Shown one piece after another: positions 7,470 to 15,870 of a DNA stretch of 64,000 nt. The notes under the pieces were generated by a model. The model did no database searches, had not been told where the DNA came from, and saw only the letters and a list, made by a program, of their open reading frames with translations. Every line of letters begins with the position of its first letter. The stretch's first letter is position 1. Where the stretch lies: the NCBI GenBank assembly GCA_943368345.1, contig CALRKY020000009.1, positions 1 through 64,000 of the forward strand. The letters are read 5' to 3'. The position numbers were made by a program, and so were the translations under genes. The DNA is from JADCGM01 sp943368345 (GTDB taxonomy: Bacteria > Pseudomonadota > Alphaproteobacteria > Sphingomonadales > Sphingomonadaceae).

Positions 7470-10400
7470 ATGATCTCATCGACTGGAACTTTGCGTCTGG
7501 CTCTCGTCACCAGCGTATCGGCGCTTGCCATGTTGGCGTCACCCGCACTGGCACAAACCGCCGCCGCTGACGCTGCTGAAGAAACTGGCATCGAAGAGAT
7601 TATCGTGACCGCGCAGCGGCAATCGCAAAGTCTGCAGGACGTGCCGATTGCTGTCTCCGCCTTCTCCGCCGCCGCGATCGAGGCGCAGCAGATTGAGAAT
7701 GCCAGCGATCTTCAACTAACCCTGCCAAACGTCGTCTTCTCCAAGGGCAATTTCACCGGATCCAGCTTCACCATTCGCGGCATCGGCGACCTGTGCGTCG
7801 GCACCTCCTGCGACTCCGCCACCGCCATCCACGTCAACGGAACTCCGCTGATCGCCACCCGCTTGTTTGAAACCGAATATTTCGACCTGGAGCGCATCGA
7901 AGTTCTGCGCGGGCCGCAGGGCACGCTTTTTGGTCGCAACGCCACCTCCGGTGTGGTCAACTTCATCACGGCCAAACCCGACATGGATGGGCTTAGCGCC
8001 TCGGCCGACGGCGAATATGGCAATTTCAATGCTTACAAGATCAAGGGCATGGTCAACGTCCCGCTGGGGGAAACTCTTGCTGCGCGCGTGACCGGCTATT
8101 TCCAGAAGCGTGACGGCTATACCGAGAATCTTTTCAACAACACGCAGGTTGACGGTCGCGAACAATATGCGGTGCGCGGATCGCTTCGCTGGGAGCCGAC
8201 CGAAACCACGCGGGTCGACCTGATGGCCTATTATTTCCGGGAAAAGGACAATCGCTCGCGCATTCAGAAGCAGTTGTGCCAGCGTGACCCGAGCGGCGTG
8301 CTGGGCTGCCTCAACAGCCGCCGCGACTTTGGCGCAACCAACACCAACTCCACCTTCGTCGGCGTGCTGTCGTCGCGGGAATTCTTGGCGATCAACGGCA
8401 TCCCGAACATCTTCGGCCTTGGGAGCCTTTACGGACCGGACACCAACGCCAGCTTTGTGAACCCGGCTGATGTGCGTCAGGTTCGGACCGACTTTACGCC
8501 GGAATATTTCACCGATGAACAGCAATATCAGGCCCGTATCGAGCAGGAAGCTGGACAGTTCAAAATCCAGCTGACTGGGTTCTATCAGGAAACCCGCGTG
8601 AATTCGCGCGTCGACTATAACCTGAACGTCGCCGACCGCAGCATCTATGCCGCCGGGTTGGGCGCACTTGCCGCTGCTGCCGCTGGCGGAATTCCTGGAC
8701 TTCCGGCTTCCTATTTCGCACCGATTGCCGCAGCGATAATTCCCGGTGGCCCGGCCGGTCAGCTGTGCACTTCGGATACCGACCTGGCCGGTGTCGGCTC
8801 ATTCGGTGGCAACAAGATCTGCGGCACGACCCCTCTCGATTTTGACAAGTCCAGCAGCAAGAATCGCGACTGGTCACTGGAAGGGATTATCCGCAGCGAT
8901 TTTGACGGGAAGTTCAACTTCCTTGTCGGCGGCATCTATCTCGACAACAAAACCACCGACACCGAATATTATGTCAACGCCTTCGGCATTGACTATGTCA
9001 CCGGCCTGCTGGGGTCCTTCGGTGCCCTTGGCCGCGCGGCGCTTGGCATACCGAACTATTATCTCGGCACGCCATATTTCCGGAACAGCACCCCGAATTT
9101 CGACCTCAAATCCTACGGCATCTTTGGGGAGGCCTATTACAACGTCAACGACCGGCTGAAACTGACCGTCGGCCTGCGCTACAACAATGACAAGAAGGAC
9201 ATTTCGGCGCGGTCTACGCTGGCGAGTTTCCCGGTGCCCTATACCGCAACCTCGGCCTTCGCTTCGCCCTTCATCAACGGTTTCAACTTTGCCGGCGCTC
9301 CGGCGTCGGCAGGCATCGTGCCGTTTGATGCCGATCCGAAGACACCTTGCACCTCGACCGCGACCGCAACCGGCGTCGTGACCGCGACCACCGGATGCGA
9401 GCTGTTCCAAAATCGCAGCGTTGGGTTCAGCGAGTTTACGGGTCGCGCCGTGCTCGACTTCAAGATCGACGACGACCACCTGCTCTATGCGTCCTACTCA
9501 CGTGGCTATAAATCGGGAGGGATCAACCCGCCGTTGCAGCCGATTTTTGCGGTTGCGGACAGCTTCACACCGGAATTCGTTGATTCCTTCGAAATCGGCT
9601 CGAAGAACACGTTCCTTGACGGGTCATTGCGCCTCAACCTGACCGGCTTCCTTTACAAGTACAAGTCGCTGCAACTCAGCCGCATCGTCGCCAGAACCTC
9701 GGTCAACGACAACGTCGACGCAGAAGTTTACGGTCTTGAAGCTGATGCGATCATCAAGCCGTCCCCGGAAATCCTGATCAACATGGGCGCGAGCTATCTG
9801 CACACCAAGGTTTCACAGGACAAGTTCCTGGGCAATCCGCGTGATCCAGGTGGCTCCCGTGCCGATGCGGTGATCATCAAGGATGTCACCAACGGTTCCA
9901 ACTGCGCCGTTGTGCCAACCGTCGCAGGCAACGCGGCTGGTACCAATCAACTCGTCGGTGCCATCAACGCCGGCCTCGGTCTGCGGGCACCGGCGCCGTT
10001 CCTTGCGGACGGTGGCATCGCCTCTACTGGTGCATTCGGTATCTGCGGCCTCATTGCTGGCACCATCGCCAACCCACCGGCCGGGCTTCGCACCCTGTTC
10101 GCCACGCCGACGGGTGCCTTGGCCTTCACGGTGGAAAATGCCGGCGTCCCCGTTAACATCAAGGGCAACCGCCTGCCGCAGGCCCCGAACTATAAATTCT
10201 CGCTCGGTGCCCAATATACCTTCGACATGTCGAACGGCATGACCGTCGTCCCGCGCGGCGATTTCACCTACACCGGGGAAAGCTTCGGCAATATTTTCAA
10301 CGGCGGCGTCAACCGGATCGCGGGCTATTCCCAGATCAATGCCCAGATCCAGGTCAACGGCAAGGATGACAAATGGTATGTGCGCGGGTTCATCCAGAAC

Positions 10401-10520
10401 CTGTCGGACAACAATGCCACGACCGGTCTGTATGTCACCGATCAGTCATCGGGGTTGTTCACCAACATCTTCACCCTCGAACCCCGCCGCTACGGCATTG
10501 CGGGCGGCATCAAGTTCTAA
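7470..10520 (+). CDS. TonB-dependent outer-membrane receptor
   Basis: A 1016-aa receptor with a signal peptide (to about residue 28, ALAQ), a TonB-box-like EEIIVTAQR, and a plug domain (about 50-170) with PNVVFSKG, SSFTIRGIGD and IEVLRGPQGTLFGRNATSGVVN. The remainder forms the beta-barrel and ends in phenylalanine (GIAGGIKF), as expected for outer-membrane insertion. A strong GAGGAAATC ribosome site precedes the ATG, and a terminator follows at 10545-10570, so it is monocistronic. Cysteine pairs in extracellular-loop positions (LCVGTSC, LCQRDPSGVLGC) hint at loop disulfides. The substrate is unknown. No operator of the TGTCCGGACA type precedes it. Confidence 0.93.
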   Translation: MISSTGTLRLALVTSVSALAMLASPALAQTAAADAAEETGIEEIIVTAQRQSQSLQDVPIAVSAFSAAAIEAQQIENASDLQLTLPNVVFSKGNFTGSSFTIRGIGDLCVGTSCDSATAIHVNGTPLIATRLFETEYFDLERIEVLRGPQGTLFGRNATSGVVNFITAKPDMDGLSASADGEYGNFNAYKIKGMVNVPLGETLAARVTGYFQKRDGYTENLFNNTQVDGREQYAVRGSLRWEPTETTRVDLMAYYFREKDNRSRIQKQLCQRDPSGVLGCLNSRRDFGATNTNSTFVGVLSSREFLAINGIPNIFGLGSLYGPDTNASFVNPADVRQVRTDFTPEYFTDEQQYQARIEQEAGQFKIQLTGFYQETRVNSRVDYNLNVADRSIYAAGLGALAAAAAGGIPGLPASYFAPIAAAIIPGGPAGQLCTSDTDLAGVGSFGGNKICGTTPLDFDKSSSKNRDWSLEGIIRSDFDGKFNFLVGGIYLDNKTTDTEYYVNAFGIDYVTGLLGSFGALGRAALGIPNYYLGTPYFRNSTPNFDLKSYGIFGEAYYNVNDRLKLTVGLRYNNDKKDISARSTLASFPVPYTATSAFASPFINGFNFAGAPASAGIVPFDADPKTPCTSTATATGVVTATTGCELFQNRSVGFSEFTGRAVLDFKIDDDHLLYASYSRGYKSGGINPPLQPIFAVADSFTPEFVDSFEIGSKNTFLDGSLRLNLTGFLYKYKSLQLSRIVARTSVNDNVDAEVYGLEADAIIKPSPEILINMGASYLHTKVSQDKFLGNPRDPGGSRADAVIIKDVTNGSNCAVVPTVAGNAAGTNQLVGAINAGLGLRAPAPFLADGGIASTGAFGICGLIAGTIANPPAGLRTLFATPTGALAFTVENAGVPVNIKGNRLPQAPNYKFSLGAQYTFDMSNGMTVVPRGDFTYTGESFGNIFNGGVNRIAGYSQINAQIQVNGKDDKWYVRGFIQNLSDNNATTGLYVTDQSSGLFTNIFTLEPRRYGIAGGIKF

Positions 10521-10544
10521 CCCAGCGGATCACCGCAGATCAGA

Positions 10545-10570
10545 GGGCGGGGAGAAATCCCCGCCCTTTT
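10545..10570 (+). terminator. Rho-independent terminator after the TonB receptor
   Basis: GGGCGGGG pairs with CCCCGCCC around the loop AGAAAT and is followed by TTTT. It sits 24 nt after the receptor stop codon. Confidence 0.9.
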
Positions 10571-10659
10571 GCTTTGCCGGCCACTCACCCGCATTTCCTT
10601 GACTTTCCGTCTCAGCAGTGCGCAAGCGCGCGCTTGCATTTCAGCCAGAGGCCACCCGC

Positions 10660-12063
10660 TTGAGTTTTGCCGATCTCCACCTGTCCGACGAGTTACTCGG
10701 TGCAATTGCCGACAGCGGCTACACCACACCGACGGCCATTCAGGCGCAGGCCATCCCGGCTGTCCTGATGGGGCGGGACATTATCGGTGTGGCCCAGACC
10801 GGAACCGGAAAAACCGCCTCGTTCGTCCTGCCGATGATCGACATTCTGGCGCAGGGTCGCGCCAGGGCCAGAATGCCGCGTTCGCTCATCCTCGCGCCGA
10901 CCCGGGAACTCGCCGATCAGGCCGCCGAAAATTTCCTGAAATACGGGAAGAACCACAAACTGACGATGGCGCTGCTCATCGGCGGCGTGTCGATGGGGGA
11001 TCAGATGGCGGCGCTCGAAAAGGGCGTTGATGTCTTGATCGCGACGCCCGGTCGCCTGATGGACCTGTTCGGGCGCGGCAAAATCCTGCTCAACGGCTGT
11101 TCGCTGTTGGTGATCGATGAGGCCGACCGGATGCTCGACATGGGCTTCATTCCGGATATCGAGGAAATCTGCACCAAGCTGCCAGCCCAGCGCCAGACCC
11201 TGCTGTTCTCCGCGACGATGCCGCCGCCGATCAAGAAGCTTGCCGATCGGTTCATGGACAATCCGAAGCTCATCGAAGTGGCGCGTCCGGCCAGCACCAA
11301 CGCGTCGATCACCCAATCGCTGGTAAAGGTCAGTTCGCGGGGCAAGGCATCCGCCCTCCGCGATCTGCTGCGCGGCGACGTCAAGAATGCCATCGTGTTC
11401 TGCAACCGCAAACGCGACGTCAAAGCCTTGGCCGATACCCTGAAGCGCGATCGCTTCCGCGTCGGCCAGATTCACGGCGACATGGAACAGGCGGACCGGA
11501 TGGCAACGCTGGACCGGTTCAAGTCAGATGAGATCAACATTCTTGTCGCGTCGGACGTCGCGGCGCGCGGTCTCGACATCAAGGGCGTCAGCCATGTTTT
11601 CAACTATGACGTCCCGCATCATGCTGAGGATTATGTCCATCGCATCGGTCGCACCGGACGTGCAGGCGCGACGGGCATCGCGATTTCGCTCTTCACCGAC
11701 GAAGATGCCGAAAATATCGCCGAAGTCGAAAAGCTGATCGGCCAGAAAATCCCGCGCGCCGGTGTCGCACTCGCACCAGACGCACCGACCGATCCGGACC
11801 CGTCAGCGTCGCCAACCGCAGACACCGCCGCCCCGAAGGCGGAACGTGCCCCGCGTCGCCCCGCGCGCAAAGCCACTCCAAAACCCGCGGAGGTTGTCGA
11901 AACAATCAAAGCCGCTGTCGCTGAACCCCGACGCGATGCCAAACGGGACCATCCACGCCCGGACGCGGACTCGCGCGGTCTGGCTGATGCCCGCGAATCC
12001 GCTGGCTTTGGTGGTCTGGACAACCCTGTCCCTTCTTTCCTGCAGGTCAGCATCGGCCGCTGA
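10660..12063 (+). CDS. DEAD-box ATP-dependent RNA helicase (RhlE-like)
   Basis: RNA helicase with the full motif set: Q motif (TPTAIQAQAIP), motif I AQTGTGKT, Ia PTRELADQ, motif II VIDEADRMLDMGF, motif III SAT, motif V DVAARGLDI and motif VI HRIGRTGRAG. A basic, Pro/Ala-rich tail of about 110 residues follows, as is common in RhlE proteins. The start is ambiguous: the domain normally begins around LSFADL, which here is a TTG at 10660 with GAGG upstream. The frame also opens at a GTG at 10618 that would add 14 residues. Likely roles are ribosome assembly or RNA turnover. Monocistronic. Confidence 0.92.
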   Translation: MSFADLHLSDELLGAIADSGYTTPTAIQAQAIPAVLMGRDIIGVAQTGTGKTASFVLPMIDILAQGRARARMPRSLILAPTRELADQAAENFLKYGKNHKLTMALLIGGVSMGDQMAALEKGVDVLIATPGRLMDLFGRGKILLNGCSLLVIDEADRMLDMGFIPDIEEICTKLPAQRQTLLFSATMPPPIKKLADRFMDNPKLIEVARPASTNASITQSLVKVSSRGKASALRDLLRGDVKNAIVFCNRKRDVKALADTLKRDRFRVGQIHGDMEQADRMATLDRFKSDEINILVASDVAARGLDIKGVSHVFNYDVPHHAEDYVHRIGRTGRAGATGIAISLFTDEDAENIAEVEKLIGQKIPRAGVALAPDAPTDPDPSASPTADTAAPKAERAPRRPARKATPKPAEVVETIKAAVAEPRRDAKRDHPRPDADSRGLADARESAGFGGLDNPVPSFLQVSIGR

Positions 12064-12149
12064 AAGCGGTCGCCCCCATTTTCGCTAGCCCCGTGCCCTG
12101 CCCGCCTTTGGCCTATGGTGCCGCAGACTGAACAACCGGGAGCGCTGCA

Positions 12150-12950
12150 ATGGCCTATCAACATATCCTTCTTGAGGAACAGGGAGGCGTAGCCACGCTG
12201 ACCATCAATCGTCCGCAGATGCTCAATGCCCTGCATGTCGGGGTGATCGAGGAAATGATCGATGCGGTCGACCATATCCGCGATGGCGGATCAGCCCGGG
12301 CCTTGTTGATGACCGGGGCTGGACGCGGCTTTTCATCGGGCGCTGATCTGGCGGGCGGAGGTGCCGGTGGGGGGTCACGCGGCAGCGGAGCCATCGACGC
12401 CGGTAAGGTGCTCGAAACCCATTTCAACCCGCTGCTTGAACGACTGTTTGCTCTGCCGGTTCCGTTCGTCACTGCCGTCAATGGTCCCGCAGCTGGGGCA
12501 GGCTGCTCCTTTGCGCTGGCCGGTGACATCGTGGTTGCCGGTCGGTCAGCATATTTCCTGCAGGCTTTCGTCAACATCGGGCTGATCCCGGATGTCGGCT
12601 CAACCTGGCTGCTGCCGCGCCTTGCCGGTCGCGCCCGCGCGCAGGCAATGATGATGCTGGGGGAGCGCATCCCGGCAGCGCAGGCCGAGGAATGGGGCCT
12701 GATCTGGAAATGTGTCGATGATGCCGAGCTGATGCCGACCGCCACCGCAATCGCCACCAAACTGGCGAACGGGCCAACCCGCGCCTACGCGCTCATCCGG
12801 CAGGGTATTCGGGGTTGTCTCGATTCCTCGCTAACCGAGGGGCTGGCTATCGAGCGGCATAACCAGCGGCACGCGGGCCTGACCAGTGATTTTGTCGAAG
12901 GCGTGTCGGCCTTCCTCCAAAAACGTCCGGCGAATTTTCAGGGGAAATAG
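12150..12950 (+). CDS. Crotonase, PaaG-like enoyl-CoA hydratase/isomerase
   Basis: Crotonase-fold acyl-CoA enzyme (266 aa). CoA-binding and oxyanion-hole segments are FSSGADL and GPAAGAGCSFALAGD. The segment GLIPDVGSTWLLPRLAGRAR closely resembles PaaG, the ring-epoxyphenylacetyl-CoA isomerase, including the Asp of LIPD that is catalytic there. The two glutamates of classical hydratases are absent (Ser follows GAGC), so simple hydration is less likely than isomerisation. There is no paa operon around it, so its pathway is unclear. A GGGAG ribosome site is present. Confidence 0.85.
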   Translation: MAYQHILLEEQGGVATLTINRPQMLNALHVGVIEEMIDAVDHIRDGGSARALLMTGAGRGFSSGADLAGGGAGGGSRGSGAIDAGKVLETHFNPLLERLFALPVPFVTAVNGPAAGAGCSFALAGDIVVAGRSAYFLQAFVNIGLIPDVGSTWLLPRLAGRARAQAMMMLGERIPAAQAEEWGLIWKCVDDAELMPTATAIATKLANGPTRAYALIRQGIRGCLDSSLTEGLAIERHNQRHAGLTSDFVEGVSAFLQKRPANFQGK

Positions 12951-12976
12951 CTCGGCCGTCGCTATAAGCAGCCGCT

Positions 12977-13618
12977 ATGACCCTGGCTGCTCCCGAATGG
13001 CATGTCGAACCCGGCCTGACCGGCTATGCCGACGCGGTCGCCACTATGGAGCGGCAGGTCGCCGCCATTCGGGACGCATCCGGGCCGGAGCGGATCTGGC
13101 TGGTCGAACACCCGCCGCTCTACACCGCGGGAACCAGTGCTCAGGCCACCGATCTTTTGGAGCCAACCCGGTTGCCGGTATTCACAACCGGTCGGGGCGG
13201 CCAATATACCTATCACGGCCCCGGGCAGCGGGTCGGCTATGTAATGCTCGATCTCGCTGCACGTGGACGGGACGTCCGCTGCTTCGTTGATTCGCTCGAA
13301 AATTGGGTGATTGCCGCCCTCAAAATCCTGGGAATTGATGCATTCCAGTCACATGGCCGGGTCGGAATCTGGACCCAAACGCCGGGTGGCATTGCGAAGA
13401 TCGGGGCGATCGGCGTTCGAGTTCGCCGCTGGGTGACCTTCCACGGCTTTGCCCTCAACGTCGCGCCGGACCTGTCACAATTTTCCGGCATCATTCCGTG
13501 CGGCCTGCCGGATTCCCCGGTCACCAGTCTGAAAGCACTGGGGAATTCCGCCTCGATGACCGAAACCGATGCGGCCTTGAAGGCGACATTCCCGGCATTT
13601 TTGACCGCGCTGCACTAG
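12977..13618 (+). CDS. lipB: Octanoyl-[ACP]:protein N-octanoyltransferase LipB
   Basis: Transfers octanoyl groups from acyl carrier protein to lipoyl domains, the first step of lipoate assembly in the cytosol. At 213 aa it is of normal length. Diagnostic motifs are the RGGQYTYHGPGQ substrate loop, the catalytic Lys in GIAKIGAIGVRVRRW, and the catalytic Cys in IIPCGLPDSPVTSL. It begins 26 nt after the crotonase stop. Confidence 0.95.
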   Translation: MTLAAPEWHVEPGLTGYADAVATMERQVAAIRDASGPERIWLVEHPPLYTAGTSAQATDLLEPTRLPVFTTGRGGQYTYHGPGQRVGYVMLDLAARGRDVRCFVDSLENWVIAALKILGIDAFQSHGRVGIWTQTPGGIAKIGAIGVRVRRWVTFHGFALNVAPDLSQFSGIIPCGLPDSPVTSLKALGNSASMTETDAALKATFPAFLTALH

Positions 13619-13859
13619 GGCATTGCCCACAGCCTCCCGGCGCGCTATGCGGATTCCCGTATCGTAACCGTTGCGTATTTTTTGCCGGACCTTCGCGAAA
13701 ATCTATCGAGCGGATGTACTCCGTATTGCTGGCTTCGCCCGGTATTCTGGTGCCCTGCGTAATCGCGCTTGAGGGGAGCGAGATTTATGGCTAGAGTTCC
13801 TTCCGGTTTGGGAACCAAGGGCTAACCAAATCCACAGAGATCAAAAAAGGAGTCAGGAT

Positions 13860-14135
13860 ATGGGTGAATTTGTTCAGAAGCTGAAGACCGTGACGCTTGT
13901 TGCTGGCGTTGCAATGCTCGTCGTTGCTTGCGGCAAGAAGGAAGAGGCTCCGGCTGCTGATGCAGCTGCGACCGAAGCTGCTGCCACCGACACCACGTCG
14001 ATGGATGCTGCTGCTGCTGCTCCGGCTGCAGACGCAATGGCCGCTCCGGCTGCTGATGCAGCTGCTGCTCCGGCTGCAGACGCAATGGCCGCTCCGGCTG
14101 CTGACGCAGCTGCTGCTCCGGCAGAAGCCAAGTAA
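13860..14135 (+). CDS. Small Ala/Pro-rich lipoprotein with internal tandem repeat
   Basis: A 91-aa protein with a type II signal peptide: the lipobox LVVAC places the acylated Cys at residue 24, and the mature protein begins CGKKEE. The rest is low complexity, built from APAADA units. Residues 54-69 and 70-85 are exact 16-residue copies. An AAGGAG ribosome site precedes the ATG and a strong terminator follows, suggesting high expression. Resembles small lipoproteins that coat or tether the outer membrane; function unknown. Confidence 0.75.
   Translation: MGEFVQKLKTVTLVAGVAMLVVACGKKEEAPAADAAATEAAATDTTSMDAAAAAPAADAMAAPAADAAAAPAADAMAAPAADAAAAPAEAK
14019..14114 (+). repeat. 48-bp tandem repeat, two copies, inside the lipoprotein gene
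   Basis: Two consecutive 48-bp units starting GCTCCGGCTGCAGACGCAAT encode the same 16 residues. They differ only at a silent site (GATGCA versus GACGCA). A partial third unit follows up to about 14123. The repeat is in frame, so copy-number change would alter protein length without a frameshift. Confidence 0.85.
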
Positions 14136-14163
14136 GTCACAGCCTTCGGGCTTTGAACTGCTG

Positions 14164-14196
14164 AAAGAGCCGTCCCGAAAGGGGCGGCTCTTTTTT
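14164..14196 (+). terminator. Rho-independent terminator after the lipoprotein gene
   Basis: AAAGAGCCG-TCCC pairs with GGGG-CGGCTCTTT around a GAAA tetraloop, followed by a T run. Confidence 0.93.
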
Positions 14197-14290
14197 ATTG
14201 CCTGTTACCTTGCGCAGGCCGTGCAATTTGCCTTTGCGCTCCGCCCTCTTCCGCGTCACAATCGCACCACAACCCAGTGGAGACGATGCA

Positions 14291-14590
14291 ATGAGCCTCA
14301 ATGAAATCACCGAACAAATGCGCGCCCGGGTCGGTGCAGGTGCCGGCCTCAACAAGTCGGTGAAATTTGACTTCGGCGGCGACGGCGTCGTCCGGATCGA
14401 TGATGCGGCCAAGCCGGCCGTTGTCGACAATCAGGACCTGCCGGTTGATTGCGCCGTGAAGGTCACAATGAATGATTTTCTGGAGATCGCAGCCGGTAAG
14501 CAGAATGCCCAGATGGCGTTCATGATGGGCAAGCTGAAGGTTGAAGGCGACATGTCGGTCGCGATGCAGCTCGGAAAGATTTTGGGCTGA
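14291..14590 (+). CDS. SCP2 sterol-binding domain protein
   Basis: A 99-aa stand-alone SCP2 (sterol carrier protein 2) domain, a small lipid or acyl-CoA binding fold. The family pattern is visible: KSVKFDFGGDGVVRID at the start and MTMNDFLEIAAGKQNAQMAFMMGKLKVEGDM at the end (key residues NDF, GKLK-EGD). The ATG at 14291 has GGAGAC upstream. Its stop overlaps the start of the DUF1499 gene by one base (TGATG), so the two are translationally coupled. Confidence 0.85.
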   Translation: MSLNEITEQMRARVGAGAGLNKSVKFDFGGDGVVRIDDAAKPAVVDNQDLPVDCAVKVTMNDFLEIAAGKQNAQMAFMMGKLKVEGDMSVAMQLGKILG

Positions 14591-15147
14591 TGGCCCGGCC
14601 GCTGCGGCGGAGCTGGGGAGTCCGGATCCTGATGGCCTTTGGCTGGCTCCTGGCGTTGATCGCTGCACTGGTGCTCGCCGTGGCGCTCTATATCTATCTG
14701 CCCGGTGGCAAGGACCGGCTGGAGACGCGGTTCACCGTTCCTGCCTACGCGCCGGTTGATTTCGCCACGATGCGCAAGGACGGCAAGCCGCACAGCTTCC
14801 TGATTGCGCCCGCAGGTCTCGGCGTCGAAAAGCCGGACGTCGCGGCCCCGGTGTTCGCACTTCCTGCCGCAGAAGTCGCCGCAATCTGGCGGCAGCAGAT
14901 CGCGGTGGGAGAGAATGTCACCGAACGCAAATGGGACGCGGCGACCAACACCGTCTATTCCGTCGAACGGACCGCCTTGATGCGCTATCCGGATCTTATC
15001 ACCGCAAAGTTCATCGATCTGGGGGATGGTCGTTCAACCATCGCGCTGTTCAGCACCTCAGTGTACGGACTGCGCGACGCTGGCGTGAATGAAAAGCGGA
15101 TTCGTGACTGGCTTGACCGTCTGACCAAGGCCGTCCCGGCGGGGTAA
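14590..15147 (+). CDS. DUF1499 family membrane-anchored protein
   Basis: A 185-aa protein with one N-terminal membrane helix (about residues 13-36) and an extracytoplasmic DUF1499-type domain. That domain includes the typical ending in which FSTSVYGLRDAGVNEKRI precedes a short helix (RDWLDRL). The family function is unknown. It begins inside the SCP2 stop codon and is followed 5 nt later by an exported protein, making a three-gene unit. Confidence 0.75.
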   Translation: MARPLRRSWGVRILMAFGWLLALIAALVLAVALYIYLPGGKDRLETRFTVPAYAPVDFATMRKDGKPHSFLIAPAGLGVEKPDVAAPVFALPAAEVAAIWRQQIAVGENVTERKWDAATNTVYSVERTALMRYPDLITAKFIDLGDGRSTIALFSTSVYGLRDAGVNEKRIRDWLDRLTKAVPAG

Positions 15148-15152
15148 GCCTC

Positions 15153-15737
15153 ATGCAGTTTTTGTTGCGTTCCCTTGGTATCGGCTCGGTCATTCTCGCG
15201 CTGGCAGCACCCGCAGCGGCGGCTGCCCCACGCGAAGTGGTCATGCGCCAGATGACGTCGGCGGAGGAGGCTGCACACCGCATCTGGACCTTGCGGGCCG
15301 CGCTGAATGTCGCGGCCCTGCAATGCCAATTCTCGCCGGCCTTGCAAACCGTCGGCAAATATAATGACATGCTGCGGCATCATTCGATTGAGCTTGCGGC
15401 GGCGTTCAAGACGCTCGGCGGGCATTTCGCACGTCATGACGGGAAGCGCGGCGGCCAGTCGGCGCTCGACCGCTATACCACCCGGGTTTACAACGGCTTC
15501 TCTACCCTCGATGCCCAGCGAACATTTTGCGCTGCGGCCGGGGAGGTCGGTGCCGACGTCCTGTTCATCCGCAAGGGCACGCTCGCGCCGTTCGCCTCTG
15601 ATCGGCTTCAGGGCATCCGCGACAACCTGATCGCCAAGGCTGAGAAACGACCCCGCGTTGATATGAGCTGGGTCGTCGTCCCGCCCATCCCTGACCCTTG
15701 CATCAACGCCAAAGGCAAACGCATCAAACGCTGCTGA
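15153..15737 (+). CDS. Hypothetical exported protein
   Basis: A 194-aa protein with a signal peptide (residues 1-24, ending AAAA). The mature part is predicted mostly helical with conserved-looking cysteines (LQCQFSPALQ, RTFCAAAG, PDPCINAKGKRIKRC). Similar unnamed proteins occur in sphingomonads. It is the last gene of the SCP2-DUF1499 unit and is followed by a bidirectional terminator. Confidence 0.65.
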   Translation: MQFLLRSLGIGSVILALAAPAAAAAPREVVMRQMTSAEEAAHRIWTLRAALNVAALQCQFSPALQTVGKYNDMLRHHSIELAAAFKTLGGHFARHDGKRGGQSALDRYTTRVYNGFSTLDAQRTFCAAAGEVGADVLFIRKGTLAPFASDRLQGIRDNLIAKAEKRPRVDMSWVVVPPIPDPCINAKGKRIKRC

Positions 15738-15813
15738 TCCATCGGTTGGAATACGCCGCCCGGACGAGCGCTGGGCGTTCGCTCCCAATCCATCGCGAAC
15801 CACCCCAACGCAA

Positions 15814-15839
15814 AAGGGCCGCCCATTTGGGCGGCCCTT
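15814..15839. terminator. Bidirectional terminator
   Basis: AAGGGCCGCCC pairs perfectly with GGGCGGCCCTT around ATTT. It lies between convergent genes (exported protein and OmpA-family gene) and can serve both strands. Confidence 0.85.
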
Positions 15840-15870
15840 CCGTTCGTTCAGCAGATAATCGCTGGTGCGA

